Source: Rhizomucor pusillus (lineage: Eukaryota > Mucoromycota > Mucoromycetes > Mucorales > Lichtheimiaceae). From it: a DNA stretch of 61,919 nucleotides. The translations under genes and the position numbers were made by a program. The stretch spans positions 1-61,919 of the forward strand of contig FWWN02000132.1 in assembly GCA_900175165.2 (NCBI GenBank), in the 5' to 3' direction. The notes beneath the pieces were generated by a model. It was not told where the DNA came from. It saw only the letters and a list, made by a program, of their open reading frames with translations, and did no database searches. Shown piece after piece: positions 33,148 to 44,649 of the stretch (the stretch's first letter is position 1; each line of letters starts with the position of its first letter).

Positions 33148-34535
33148 TTACAACGTCATGATCACTCCAAGACGTTCAACATATATCGTGTCCATATTTG
33201 CCAGTACGTCGCTCAAGGTGGCTGCTGGATCCAGGTTATCCAATGCTGCCTGCTTGTAAAGACTGAGGCGCTGTGAAATGGTCATTACGTGAATCGGAAT
33301 GGCGATATTGAGAAGGATAGGAAACCATACCTGAGTGTCGTTATCCGCAATTCGGTTGTTGTTGTTTGGTATATGGCATGAATCAACAATCATATCTAAA
33401 ACTTTGCCAACGCGGGATGTCTACATTGCATGGATAATGTGAGTTTCGATACTTTCCAATGTTCTCTTATTATCCTTGTGCTTTATACTTTGTCGAAGAA
33501 CATGGGCTGCTGCTCCATGCCGGTTTCCTTTGGGAAACCCACATACAAGTACAAGCGGGAATCGAGAGGTATTGATGATGGTCCCTGAACGCATAGAACT
33601 AATTTGAGTCGAGCTCACCTTGCATAGCAGAAAACAAAAGATAAGCAAGCGGGATATACCTTGGCTTTAGACTTGATCTTCATCCATTCAACTATTCCTC
33701 GGGGCTTCTCAACTGGTGCCTGTTTGCTTCTTGCTCGTTGTTGTTGTTGTTTCTGTCTCTTGCTGTTGCTAGGGAAAGCTTTGCTCAGTTTTTCGACGGC
33801 CTTTCGATGTCTATCCTCCTTGAGATATTCAGTCGTCTTGATAGATGGACAATTGTGATCCACGGCGTGACGGTGCCTATCCAAGAGAAATCAATACGAT
33901 AAATCAAAAACCCGCATATAACACAAAACAATGGAGGGCGGTTACTTTAGACAATAACTCTTTTGGCATCCAGCGCAGCGAATAGGCGATACAGTCTTTT
34001 GCTCTTGCATTATTCGACATTTTTCAACAGCGCAGATCCTGTCCTGCTTGTTTACGATGGATGTTGAAGCAAACACGTACTTGTTGCAGCCTGACTCTAG
34101 ATGGCGTTCAAGCTTCATATATCATATTCGGATTAGAGCTGCATTGGCGTTAATGCAATGTATCGAGATACATACTGCCTCTTCAAGCGTCCAATTTTCA
34201 GTGCCAGGGACCATGATCATATTATTGCACTTTTGACAGAGGGCAACTTTTCTGTTTGCACTTTCCAACTCTGAACAGTCATGTTCTTGAGGAAGTCCGT
34301 GCAATCCGCTACAGTAGATTCAACATGTCAGTTATGAACACGTTCTTTCTTGAATGAACAAAGAACTTGCCAAAAGATCCCCTGACAATAAGGACAACTG
34401 AATGGCAAAAAGTCTTTGCTTCCAGCGATCCGTTCAGCATGACATATGTTCATAGCCAAATTATATTTCTCGGCAACTACCTAGTTCATTGCAGCTCGCA
34501 ATACTGCACTGCTTTCCAATATGAGGCAGCTCCAT
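33148..34535 (-). CDS. AN1-type zinc-finger protein, ZFAND1/Cuz1-like
   Basis: In yeast and animals this family links Cdc48/p97 and the proteasome during arsenite stress and stress-granule clearance. The start at 34535 reads MELPHIGKQCSIASCNEL, and after an intron DFLPFSCPYCQGIFW: the first AN1 finger. The next exons have LPQEHDCSELE and VALCQKCNN. The second finger comes from GCNKYVF, ICAVEKCRIM, IRCAGCQKSYC and HRHAVDHNCPS. A basic Gln/Lys-rich linker follows. The C-terminal ubiquitin-like part includes SRLYLYVGFPKETG and EQQPMFFDK, then VGKVLDMIVDSCHIPNNNNR, matching the ZFAND1 block that ends in PMFF. A final exon ends VERLGVIMTL. Five or six short introns. An ORF reading through the first exon upstream contains a CAG repeat and is unlikely to be translated. 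Confidence 0.8.
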
Positions 34536-34765
34536 TCTCTGCAAGTACAGCAAGACAAAAAGCTCCAGTCTCCGGCGGTTTTTGCAGCCGGCTGCTTTTG
34601 TATTAAGAGTCAAGTGACACAAATCGGCAGGCACCAAGGATGTGGAAACGATAGATTCATCCCCAAGAAAATTCATACTTTGATTTGTTATCGATGTGCG
34701 TTCTCTCGATGCTACTAGCAAAAGTCTATGTACTACTTCACAGTCCAGCACGAAGAGTGCCCACG

Positions 34766-34797
34766 CAACAGCAGCAACAGCAGCAACAGCAGCAGCG
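34766..34797 (+). repeat. Short CAG/CAA trinucleotide repeat
   Basis: A run of CAACAGCAG units occurs upstream of the AN1-protein gene, outside the predicted coding exons. It is a simple low-complexity repeat of about 32 bp. Confidence 0.7.
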
Positions 34798-34907
34798 ATA
34801 AGATACAAAGTAACGCTGTTGTGGACTTCTTCCTTGCTCCCAAACCATTCACTCGTTGTTACTGATGTTTCTGCTTAATACTTTATTTTGTGAACATAGA
34901 TCGATTC

Positions 34908-35374
34908 TTACGCGGATGGCGTAGCCGAAGATGAACTTGACGATGCTGACGTTGATGCGAGTTCCTGCTTCTTCTTTGCCTTTAGTACCTGCGCCTTGAG
35001 CTTCAATGCAAGTTCGCTGCACAGGTTTTTATCCCGGGTGCCCAGCAAATACTGATCCAAACCACCTTTCTTGTCGATTGTTCGCAACACTGAAGTGGTC
35101 ACTCGAAGTTGGAGGTATTTTTGCAATGTTTCCGAATACAGCTTTTTGTTTTGTACGTTAGGAAGCCATGTTCGTCGAGTCTTCTTCTTCGAAAACGGGT
35201 TCTAAAACATCACAATCGTTAGATTCATTTGTAAGCATTTGTAAGTTATCGATAGGTGTGCTCGGTGAGCATTACATTGTTGCCGAATTGAATGTGTTTT
35301 CCGCCAAACAGACCACGTTGTGCTCGCTTAAATGTGGCTCGTGCTAACGCATACGCTGGTCCAGCAGAAAGCAT
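34908..35374 (-). CDS. Mitochondrial large-subunit ribosomal protein bL28m
   Basis: A bL28-family protein of the mitoribosome (yeast MRPL24). The first exon, from the ATG at 35374 (MLSAGPAYALARATFKRAQR), includes RGLFGGKHIQFGNN, the conserved GLFGGK..QFGNN block. After an intron of about 70 bp (near 35204-35278) comes FSKKKTRRTWLPNVQNKKLY, then LQLRVTTSVLRTIDKKGGLD and QYLL: the diagnostic R-R-x-W-x-P-N-V and T-x-x-x-L-R-x-I-D-x-x-G-G-L-D pattern. The C-terminus is Lys- then Ser/Ala-rich. Length near 130 residues. The basic, alanine-rich N-terminus fits a mitochondrial import signal. Confidence 0.9.
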
Positions 35375-36571
35375 TCCGGTGTTTATGTGTCTAAACTGTA
35401 TGTAAAGGGGAAAAGCAAGTTCCGAAAGCGGCGAAATGTGACTTGCGTGCCCTTCTACTGGTTTTTGAATTCAAATTCGCGCCTGAAAATCAGAAAAGAT
35501 TTATGGATATTACTTCGTTGTATTTTGGACAGACAATGTCATCGAAATGAACGATAGGACGAGGCCCGCTCTTTTTATAATCACTCCATTCCTCTGCCTT
35601 ACAATGTATATGACAGCAAAATGGAAACCGAGAAATCTCGCTAACTGCATAAATAGTTATGGAAGAAAGCCTTTTGCCCCAAGAAAACCAGTTTGAGATT
35701 GGGATCACGAGATCCATCCTTCCTTGCCGAATACGTACCATCGATTAAGGCGTTCATGCTGCCGATGATATGAACCATCGTCTAATGATCCCTTGGCAGG
35801 ATATTTAGATGATTCGACCAGGGACACATCTTGGATTTTGCATTATCTTTGCTATTTGGCAAGCGCAAAAAGATAGCAATTTACGTTTTTCGAAAACTTG
35901 CTGAACTAACGGTAAGTCGTAACCATAGCAACATTCCACATTTACTCGCTTAACTCTGAGTTGAGTTTGTTATCGTTCTGCCTTTGATAACCGTTTATAT
36001 TCTGGTCAGCAACCAAACACACTTTGAATATGCTCTCGAACGAAAAAGGAAAAAGAATCATAACAATCGTCCCACAAGTTGTTTGCTTTCCAGCCGTGCT
36101 GGATAGTGACTCATCAAGTCTTGTTTCGATCCTCTGTCATGCTATCTGGTATACTTCTCATTTGGATGTCTTACTCCTAGCTAATCAACAGCACAACTCT
36201 ACGTACTACTCTAGTAGAACGACTTTCGATCCTGAGCTCTGATCGTAACTTGAGGGCATCAAGCGTAAACAACGGAACTCAGAGAGAGCGATATGCAGAC
36301 TATTTTGAAGTTTATCTGTCGCAGATGTAAACCTTCTTGGCTGCAAACTGGATCTGGAAGACTCATAAATTGGAACATGGGAAAGTATGTAGGCGTACTC
36401 GTGTCAATCCTTCACAAATCCCTAAAGCGCATTAATACCATTCATACTCATTTTATGCTGTCTTGTGCCCCGCAAGAACTGAAACCATTGAAAGAATCGT
36501 CAGCTACGGGCCCGCGTCATCTATGACTCGTTTTCCTCTTCTTTCCTGTTTTCTGTTTTGCTTTACGCAAG
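35375..36571. other. Intergenic region upstream of the Fanzor remnant
   Basis: About 1.2 kb with no recognised gene. A minus-strand open frame (35490-35741) and a plus-strand one (36024-36242) have no motif I know and no supporting splice structure. The left part should hold the bL28m promoter. The left end of the Fanzor-bearing element may lie here, but I could not find its terminal repeat. Confidence 0.4.
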
Positions 36572-39323
36572 ATGGAAGAACTGCAAAATACCACGTTTTA
36601 TTCTTTCATTGAACTGTTTTCTGCTCTCCTAGTCTCGCTAAGCATACCTATCTATCCTCCATTACTGCTTTTAGATTTCAAAAAGACAAGAAAGAAGGAG
36701 TCGACAGAAGCTGCAGAAGGTAGGTGTGAGCAGAGTCCAAAGGGGCACAAGGCAAACTTTTACTCATATATGTCATCCACAGTCATTTGCAAGCACTATG
36801 GCGAAAAAGGCCACAAGATGAAGACCAATAGAAAGTGCAAGCTTTATACCGAAAGTAGCAAAGGTGAGCACGTTTACGGTACGATCATTCATACCTCGAA
36901 TTAACGATGTGCTAGTTGGCAAGGAAAGGAAACAAACAGATACAGAAAATGAAGAAGAAAAACAAAGAAAGAAAAAAGGCAGGATAGAGAAGGGAAGGAC
37001 CAATGCAAATGAAAATACAAAACCCTGTCCCAGATGCGGTTCCACTAGTCATTCAAGATCTACATCTTTACCATGTCCAAACTTTGGAGGAGATCCTCGT
37101 ATCACGATTTGGAAGGAATTTCGAGCGCTATACTCGCACCGTATCCCTGTCAGAAATTGTTAAAGAAGATTATCAAGAACAGCCACAGCAGGGAATCCAG
37201 TAACTGTCATCTTTCATACGAAATGTCATTGTTTGAGTGATGGTCTTTGTTAATTTTTACATTGTGGAGCACGCACACAATGCGATTCCGGCCTATGTCT
37301 TCTCACAGACATTTTTTTATTCCGTATCACAGCTCGTGATGGATATGGAAATAACAAACACCAATGACAAGATGCCTAATGACATCCGCGACTGTTTGGA
37401 TCGCTTCAAAACGCAATATCTTTCGGCAATCTTTACGCAAGCAAGCATTCGAGGATACGCGAATCCGCTTGCTCGGGCTTGCCAAACGCTCCAAACTACG
37501 TATAGCAATATGATCGTCGAACACTTCCAGGACAGAGTGGAAAAATTCGTCATATTCAAGCTCCAAAGACTTATACCAGTAAAGCTGCATAAGTGTTGTG
37601 TCTCATGATAAGCATCTATGTTAACTGTTAACCTGTAAAGAATATATAGAACAATCTTGCACGTAAATTAGCTAACGAGTATATTTACGAAGACCTTGCC
37701 GGAGGCAATCCCACAATACCGGAGGAGCTACAAGAAGACTGTGATCTCGACATTATCTTAGCGATACATACCATACAAATCTCGCTAAAAGACTATATTC
37801 CTGAACCATGCACAACTGAAATGGCGGCAATTCCCTGGAAGGTTCATTCCTGCGTTGCGTTTTATACTATCGCAGTATACACTGGTGCACGAGCAGGGAA
37901 ACGAGAAGACCTGCAAGACTTGGCGAAAATAATTTGCTCTAACGCCACAACCATCATTGCATTGGCGGCTTGTGGACATCGATACAGCAACTTTGGCAAC
38001 ACTTCTTCATTTGGGAACCTCCGTAACACATCAACAAAAAACCAATACGTTCAAGACTGTGCTTGATCTCAATCTGTGTCGATTGTTCAAGTAAGTGGAT
38101 TTTTAGTATAATAGTGATTTATAATTTCTTATGCGTTGTCTAGCAGCGAAGAATGCATGTTTACCAACATGGTCACAACCAATGGCTTCCAGTTGTCATT
38201 ACANTTCGCAAGACCTGCAAAAAGTCCCNGGATGGAATTAGNACTTTCAGATTTCAAAGAAGAAGAAATCGAAAACTATTTCATGCCCTGCGCTCTGGAT
38301 CCCGGGAGACGGGATATTTTCCAAGCTGCATATGGTGCTCAAAACACAGAGCATGAAATTCGACGTACATCTACGAGGGAGTATTACCAATGGGCAGGAT
38401 CGCCGAAAAGGATCGAAAACCTCAAGAGGACCAGAAAGCGAAATGGCATTGAAGAGATAGAATCCAAATTTCCGAGTGCAAAGAATGCAGACATTACACG
38501 ATACAGTGAATACGTGCGGTATCTTTTCTTACACTTGGAAACGCTATTCACATTCTATTGCTTCCACAATGACGCAGAGAGAAGATTCAGAGCATATCAA
38601 GGCAAACAAAGGGCACAAGAAGAACTAGTGAATGTCATCATTAATGGAGGAAAGAAATACGACTCTGCGAAGAGAAAACACAGGATGAGAAACCGTCGAG
38701 AACGGAAAAAGTAAAAACGAAGGAGAAAGCTATTTAAACGGAAACGGAGGATTCTTACAGGAATAAGGTAATAAGACGTACCAATATTTCAGAACAAATG
38801 GCTAAGTTTCTAGCGCGGACTTCCAGATTGCCCATCCAAAATGAATCTGCAGTGAGATCGACTCTACAAGAAGACAAGAAGAAGCCTGATATGAAACAGA
38901 AGAAGTGGGCAAAAGCGAAGTTCACTCCAAACTCTGAAGGGAAGTTGCCGTTGGTGGTATTTGGCAATGGAATGTTCGGTAAAGATAATGTCCCAATGAA
39001 GGGTCATCGGTCTGGTCTCGTTGGTGTGCTTTACCGCATGTTGAAGCGACGAGAAGCTCGCGGAGAACTGGTGGTCGTAATTATTGATTTGCCACAGTTG
39101 CCAAGGGAGGAGCTTGAAAAATGTCACAACTGCAGACGGCGTGCGTCACCATAGTTGGCAAGTATGCAAGAACTGTGGCATATTATGGAATAGAGACACA
39201 AACGCCTGCAAAAATATGTTCCACATCGCTACATCTATCTGGTCGGGCAATGGTCGCCCTGGCCCGNTTGTCCGGCCTAAGCAACAGATCACGGCTACGA
39301 ATGCCGGACCCAGTAGGGTTTAG
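36572..39323 (+). pseudogene. Degenerate Fanzor (eukaryotic TnpB-like RNA-guided nuclease) with N-terminal zinc knuckles
   Basis: Fanzor proteins are eukaryotic relatives of TnpB with a split RuvC nuclease domain. The N-terminal exons carry a damaged knuckle CKHYGEKGHKMKTNRKC (second Cys is Tyr) and an intact one, CPRCGSTSHSRSTSLPCPN. The helical region includes YLSAIFTQASIRGYANPL and, after an intron near 37580-37649, ARKLANEYIYEDLAGG. One frame over come FIPALRFILSQYTLV and ALTPQPSLHWRLVDID. After the intron 38091-38143, RuvC-I reads CALDPGRRDIFQAAYG with RRTSTREYYQWAGS. RuvC-II is approached by VVFGNGMFGKD and ELVVVIID. The zinc finger and RuvC-III read CHSCQ and CKNCGILWNRDTNACKNM. Lesions: a frame change near 37.8 kb, TAA at 37930-37932, and loss of the E-F-R-T-S region with a frame break near 39088. 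Three ambiguous N bases lie in the RuvC-I exon and one near the end. Clearly Fanzor, clearly inactive as read. Confidence 0.85.
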
Positions 39324-39409
39324 ATTTTTACGGTGTCTATTTACTTGCAAACCCCGCCTCAAGTATACTAATAATTAGTATTTGCTTAGTATATCGGTAA
39401 GCCGTGATC
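39287..39409. repeat. Inverted repeat at the Fanzor 3' end, candidate guide-RNA stem or element end
   Basis: GATCACGGCT (39287-39296) and AGCCGTGATC (39400-39409) are an exact 10-bp inverted pair separated by about 100 bp. Between them lies a small palindromic AT-rich stretch (AGTATACTAATAATTAGTAT, 39362-39381). The pair spans the Fanzor stop region. In TnpB/Fanzor loci the guide RNA is typically made from the 3' end and adjoining non-coding sequence, so a role as such a stem, or as a terminal repeat, is possible but unproven. Confidence 0.45.
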
Positions 39410-39434
39410 CATGTTTTCGATATCGAAACTTTAC

Positions 39435-39674
39435 TCATTGAGAGACATTTGCGTTATTTGGAGCGCTGGCATCGCACTGTTGCAAGCCCGAAGAATGTTT
39501 ATTAATTTCTTTCCAAAAGTCCAAATTTGATTCCAGTGCGATGCAAAATTGATGCTCCAAACGCAAACTGTCTGTAAAAATTGCAGTACTCCAGCAAGTA
39601 TCGGTGATATCGTGAGACTTTATAAAGAGGCTTGGGTATGAACAAAAAGCGGGAGATATTGTGGCAGTAGACAT
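39435..39674 (-). CDS. Small hypothetical protein, 79 residues
   Basis: Not recognised. An ATG-started frame (39674) encodes MSTATISPAFCSYPSLFI at the N-terminus, a middle with WSTAIFTDSLRLEHQFCIAL and a helical ESNLDFWKEINKHSSGLQ, ending in VSQ. The composition and the helical, acidic/aromatic middle look protein-like rather than random. It sits between the Fanzor remnant and the coiled-coil gene, and its stop abuts the Fanzor 3' region. It could be a complete small gene, a fragment, or chance. Confidence 0.35.
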   Translation of the reverse strand: MSTATISPAFCSYPSLFIKSHDITDTCWSTAIFTDSLRLEHQFCIALESNLDFWKEINKHSSGLQQCDASAPNNANVSQ

Positions 39675-39903
39675 GATATAAGAAACGACGTAAAGAAAGA
39701 AGAGTTATTTAGAAAAGAAGAAAAAAAAGTTAAGGAAAGTGTGGCATGGATCTTCAAAGCAAAATCCTGCCTTGCAGAGAGAAGTATAAGAGTGAGGAAA
39801 AGATACTAAAGAGATATAGAGGCAAAGAAAGAGATCAAATGATGAAGAGAAAAGATAGAAACTCTAGAAATAAAAAGATAATAAGAAAGGTATCTTTTTT
39901 TCT

Positions 39904-42082
39904 TCACTCTTCTTGCAAAGTGCCCAGCTCGTTGCTTCGTCTGAGGGAAGACGACGTTGTGCTGGTGGATCGACTCATGCTCGGTGCTGCCAACTTGGGT
40001 GACTCTGCCGAGCTTTTGCTATGGACACTATCATTACTATTATCATCTTTTGACAAGTCATCCGGAATCGCCTTGGCTGCCGACCAGCCTATGCCACTCA
40101 TACGGCGCAGCGCTTTGGCCCATCCGCTGTTGGAGGTGCTGGTGGAAGATTGTGGCCTCTCGGGGTCCTTGGCGGCAATTGAGCTATGACGGCGGACGTT
40201 ACGATCTGTGGCTGATATCTTCAAGTTTTCGCTTTGGTCTGTTACAGTATCCTTATTGCCGCCGCCATTCCAATAAGAAATTGTTCGACGACGTTGGCGG
40301 TTGCTTGAACTTTTACCGAGTAGAGTACTGGATAATGTCCTGGTAGGCGCTGGACCAGGACCTGGTGCAGGGGGCGTTGATTTGCGCTGCTGCTGCGAGG
40401 ATGATTGATTTGATAAATCTGGCTGCGTCTTTGCTGGTTTCGGCTGATCAATGCTTAATACATCTTCGAGCTGCTTGTTATTGATGATCTTCATGAGAAT
40501 CTTATTCATGTACAGCTGCAATGCCCTGTTTGTATCTTGAAGCATCTTGTTTTCTTCAGACAGCTCTGATATCCACAGTTTAGCCAATTGTGATACGACA
40601 CACCGATGGTACACATTTGCACATACTTAATACTGTCTTATCCATCTCGCTTGCTTTCTGGCTTAGTTCCCAATCTGCAGTTCCAACAGATGCCAGATTG
40701 AGCTCGGCAGCCAAATTGAGTCCGTTGTTACTGCTGGTAGTGCTGCTTGATTGCTTGAGACTGCGTCGCTTGAGCTCTTTGAGTGTGTTCTCGGGGGAAT
40801 TATTGTCCTGGTCCACCTGCAAACCCAAAGAATATGCATGCGCACCATCAGACTAGGTTACTCCATGTCCGTTCCTGAAAATTCATTTTACCTGCATAAT
40901 GGGATTCATCATAAATTCACCGCTGATCGTTTTTTCATGCAGCAAGATTTGGTAGCTTTCGTTATCTTCCATCAAGGAACGGTTGACTTGCTTTACATTA
41001 GCGATTTCAAGCTCAAGATGCTCTACACGAAGTGATTGCTGCTGGATCTGTGTTTGTTGATCTTGGATCACTGATTTTTGCTTCTCGATTTCTGCTTTGA
41101 GGTCGCTGATCAGTTTATCTTGAGCTTTGATGGTGCGTTGCGCGATTTTTGCTTCTCTGGCATAGGATGAATCAATGGCTGCCAGTTTGGGGGCGGTCTC
41201 TTTGCCGAGGGTGATACTATCTGCAGAGTTGCTGATCGCACCATTTGTGGTTGCACCGTTTTCATCTGTTGCAATGTGAGAATGCAGATATCGTAGGAAG
41301 AGGATTTACCGAATGCTTACCAATATCATTCAAGGGATATGTCGTGAATGGACTCATAGTAGTTCCATTCATAGTAGTAGCAGTGACGCTGCGGCGGCGA
41401 GGTGTGCGCGGAGTACGAGGTTCTCCCTGGGCAACACTAAGGGAGCGAACCTGGTTGTACAAGTCTGCCTCCCGCTGTTGCCATCGCATTCGGTCGCTTT
41501 CAAAATTTTGTAGCTGTAACACCACCAGAAAGAAAATTAATTATACTTTTTTGACACATGTCAATCTAGCGGCATGCATATATGCATTGTTATATTTACC
41601 TCCAGCGTCAGTTTCTTGTCCGCATCCTTTTTCGCTTTTGTCAGTTGCTGGATTTCTTTGCGCAGGCTTGCAATGTCTTGTTCTTGGGCATAAAGCTGTG
41701 TTTCAAGGCGTGCCTGGGTGTTACCATAGTTACTGTTTTCTAGCTGCAGGGCTGCAACTTTCTTTATACCACATTATCAGTCAGTAACAGAAGGTCGCTT
41801 AATTTAAGAGGCACACAAAGAATTGTATATCTCCTGACCTTTCTCAGATATTGGTTATCAGTGCTGAGTTCACGCTGTTGCTCGTTGCATTCATCCAGTT
41901 TCCCTCGAAGCTAAATAGGTAAAATTTTTATGGAGAATATGTATTCTACCTTGTCAACAACTTGTTCGATTCTGGATACGCTAGAGAGAGAAGCACTTTA
42001 CCGTCAAGTTGTCATTTTGCGCCTGCTCAATCTGCTGCTGTAGTACTTGAATCACGTTTTGGATCTCGCTACTGCCCGACAT
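39904..42082 (-). CDS. Coiled-coil protein of unknown function
   Basis: Multi-exon gene, start ATG at 42082 (MSGSSEIQNVIQVLQQQIEQ). Most of the protein is predicted coiled coil: LRGKLDECNEQQRELSTDN, LETQLYAQEQDIASLRKEIQ, LQNFESDRMRWQQREADLYN, then AKIAQRTIKAQDKLISDLKA and QTQIQQQSLRVEHLELEIAN. A Pro/Arg/Thr-rich spacer (PRTPRTPRRR) interrupts it. The final exon has ELSEENKMLQDTNRALQLYM then a long Ser/Pro-rich tail containing RRRTISYWNGGGN and SGWAKALRRMSGIGWS, which look like short conserved or phosphorylatable motifs. No enzymatic domain is visible. A cytoskeletal or polarity scaffold role is possible but unsupported. The gene is divergent from the QPRT gene, with about 450 bp between starts. 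Confidence 0.7.
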
Positions 42083-42535
42083 GGCCAAGGAGATGGAGGA
42101 AATATTCCGGGCGTACAGTCGTTCGTAAGTTTAGTTGCGCGCAGTATTGGTTTCTCAAGCAGAGTAAATAGTAGCAAATGAAGGTGGTGGGGACCGAGAA
42201 CGGAAATATTACAAGTCAGGCACCACACGAAAAGACTGGGATATTTCCACGCAAAAAGTCGATCGTAATAAATGGCTCGAGTATAGCCAGTGGAAGAGGA
42301 AGGAAAGAGAGAGTGAGAGTGAGAGAAAAGAAAGAAGACAAGCAGGCAAGTGCTCATACTTTTTTGTTTCTGTTGCGCTCTGCTGGCCTGAAAAGGCAAA
42401 CATGTGTGCTGCTTTCAAAGGGCACTGTGCTACGCGAGACAGTCTGTGGGTCACCCATATGAACTCAGACGCTCAAACCTTCACTTTTGCCCGGGGTCCA
42501 ATTAAAGTGACAGTTCTACAGCTCTCCAATTCTCC

Positions 42536-43739
<1,204 letters not shown>

Positions 43740-43830
43740 TGAACAAACGTCCGATATTCTATAGGGTAGAAGTGCAGTGTAGCTCACGACCATTTTAATT
43801 TATCTTTATCTTTACCTTTATATTAAGAAA
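43740..43830. other. Short spacer, QPRT 3' region
   Basis: About 90 bp between the QPRT stop and the beginning of repeat copy A. AT-rich, consistent with a 3' UTR; TTTATCTTTATCTTTACC near 43800 is a simple pyrimidine tract. Confidence 0.4.
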
Positions 43831-44412
43831 GTTAAATTACAAAGAATGTAATACAGGAATGAATTTGAAATGTAGTTGTTTGGGAACAAGGGAACTTCAT
43901 AAGGACCATTACGTTAGCATCTTGCGCCACTTCTACGTAATCATAATTGAAACTTACACCCCGAAGAGTAATCCCGGGTTCGTGGGGGACTAGACCACGC
44001 ACCTAGTATTTCTGTGTCAGATTGTGTCCACCGCAGCAAAGTACTGTAAACCAGAAGACATACATTTTACCCGCAGGGTCGGTTTGCTATAGAAATATAA
44101 ATAAAAGCATGCATCGCGAGAAGCTCAAGAAAAGACGAAGGAGCGGAGGGAGACGGTTGATGTTGGAGGCGGCGAAGGTCAGGACAGCCTTCTACTAACA
44201 GTTGCTTGAAAATAGCGAGACTTGAAAGTTGACGGGAGAAGTCTTACTAGGAATTTACTGCTAAGAAGACGGTTTGCGGATTTGTTTCGAAACAGCTAGA
44301 AGCTAGATTTTAGGTGTAGTATTCTCTTAAATATCGATTCATGCGAGCGCCGGTCTGAAGAATCGGAATTCGACGACGCTGTGCTTGCAGTAGCAAAACC
44401 GCCGGAGAATGG
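43831..44412 (+). repeat. Dispersed repeat, copy A (internally deleted)
   Basis: It matches copy B (52438-53683) in direct orientation over both ends. The left part starts GTTAAATTACAAAGAA and includes GTGTCCACCGCAGCAAAGTA and GCATCGCGAGAAGC. The right part starts GCTTGAAAATAGC and includes AAGACGGTTTGCGGATTTGT and GAAGAATCGGAATTCGACG, ending AGCAAAACCGCCGGAGAATGG. Compared with copy B it lacks about 650 bp of interior. It lies between the QPRT gene and the XLF gene and ends about 240 bp before the XLF start. Similarity to copy C (60276 onward, opposite strand) continues slightly past the end (TATGAAGG(C/T)CAAGCG). Confidence 0.85.
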
Positions 44413-44649
44413 ACGTCTATGAAGGCCAAGCGGCTTTTATTCTACAGACTTAATCAGCCATGAGCTTCAGCGAACCAAGCGTGCGAGCGTAGGGAGCACA
44501 AAAGCGCTTGTAAAGTTAAATTTCACCGTTATGTAGATGTTATGTTACACTGGTGCCTCGTCCGCGTTCCAAAGTTGGGAGGCCGTTCGTGCCTTGTCTT
44601 TTCAGGCGGAATCAATTCTCACTATGCAGACACTTGTTATTTGCCGCGA

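Noticed and set aside
34696..34878. Alanine/threonine-rich small protein from the CAG repeat
   Set aside because: It is a low-complexity translation of a trinucleotide repeat in the upstream region of the AN1 gene.
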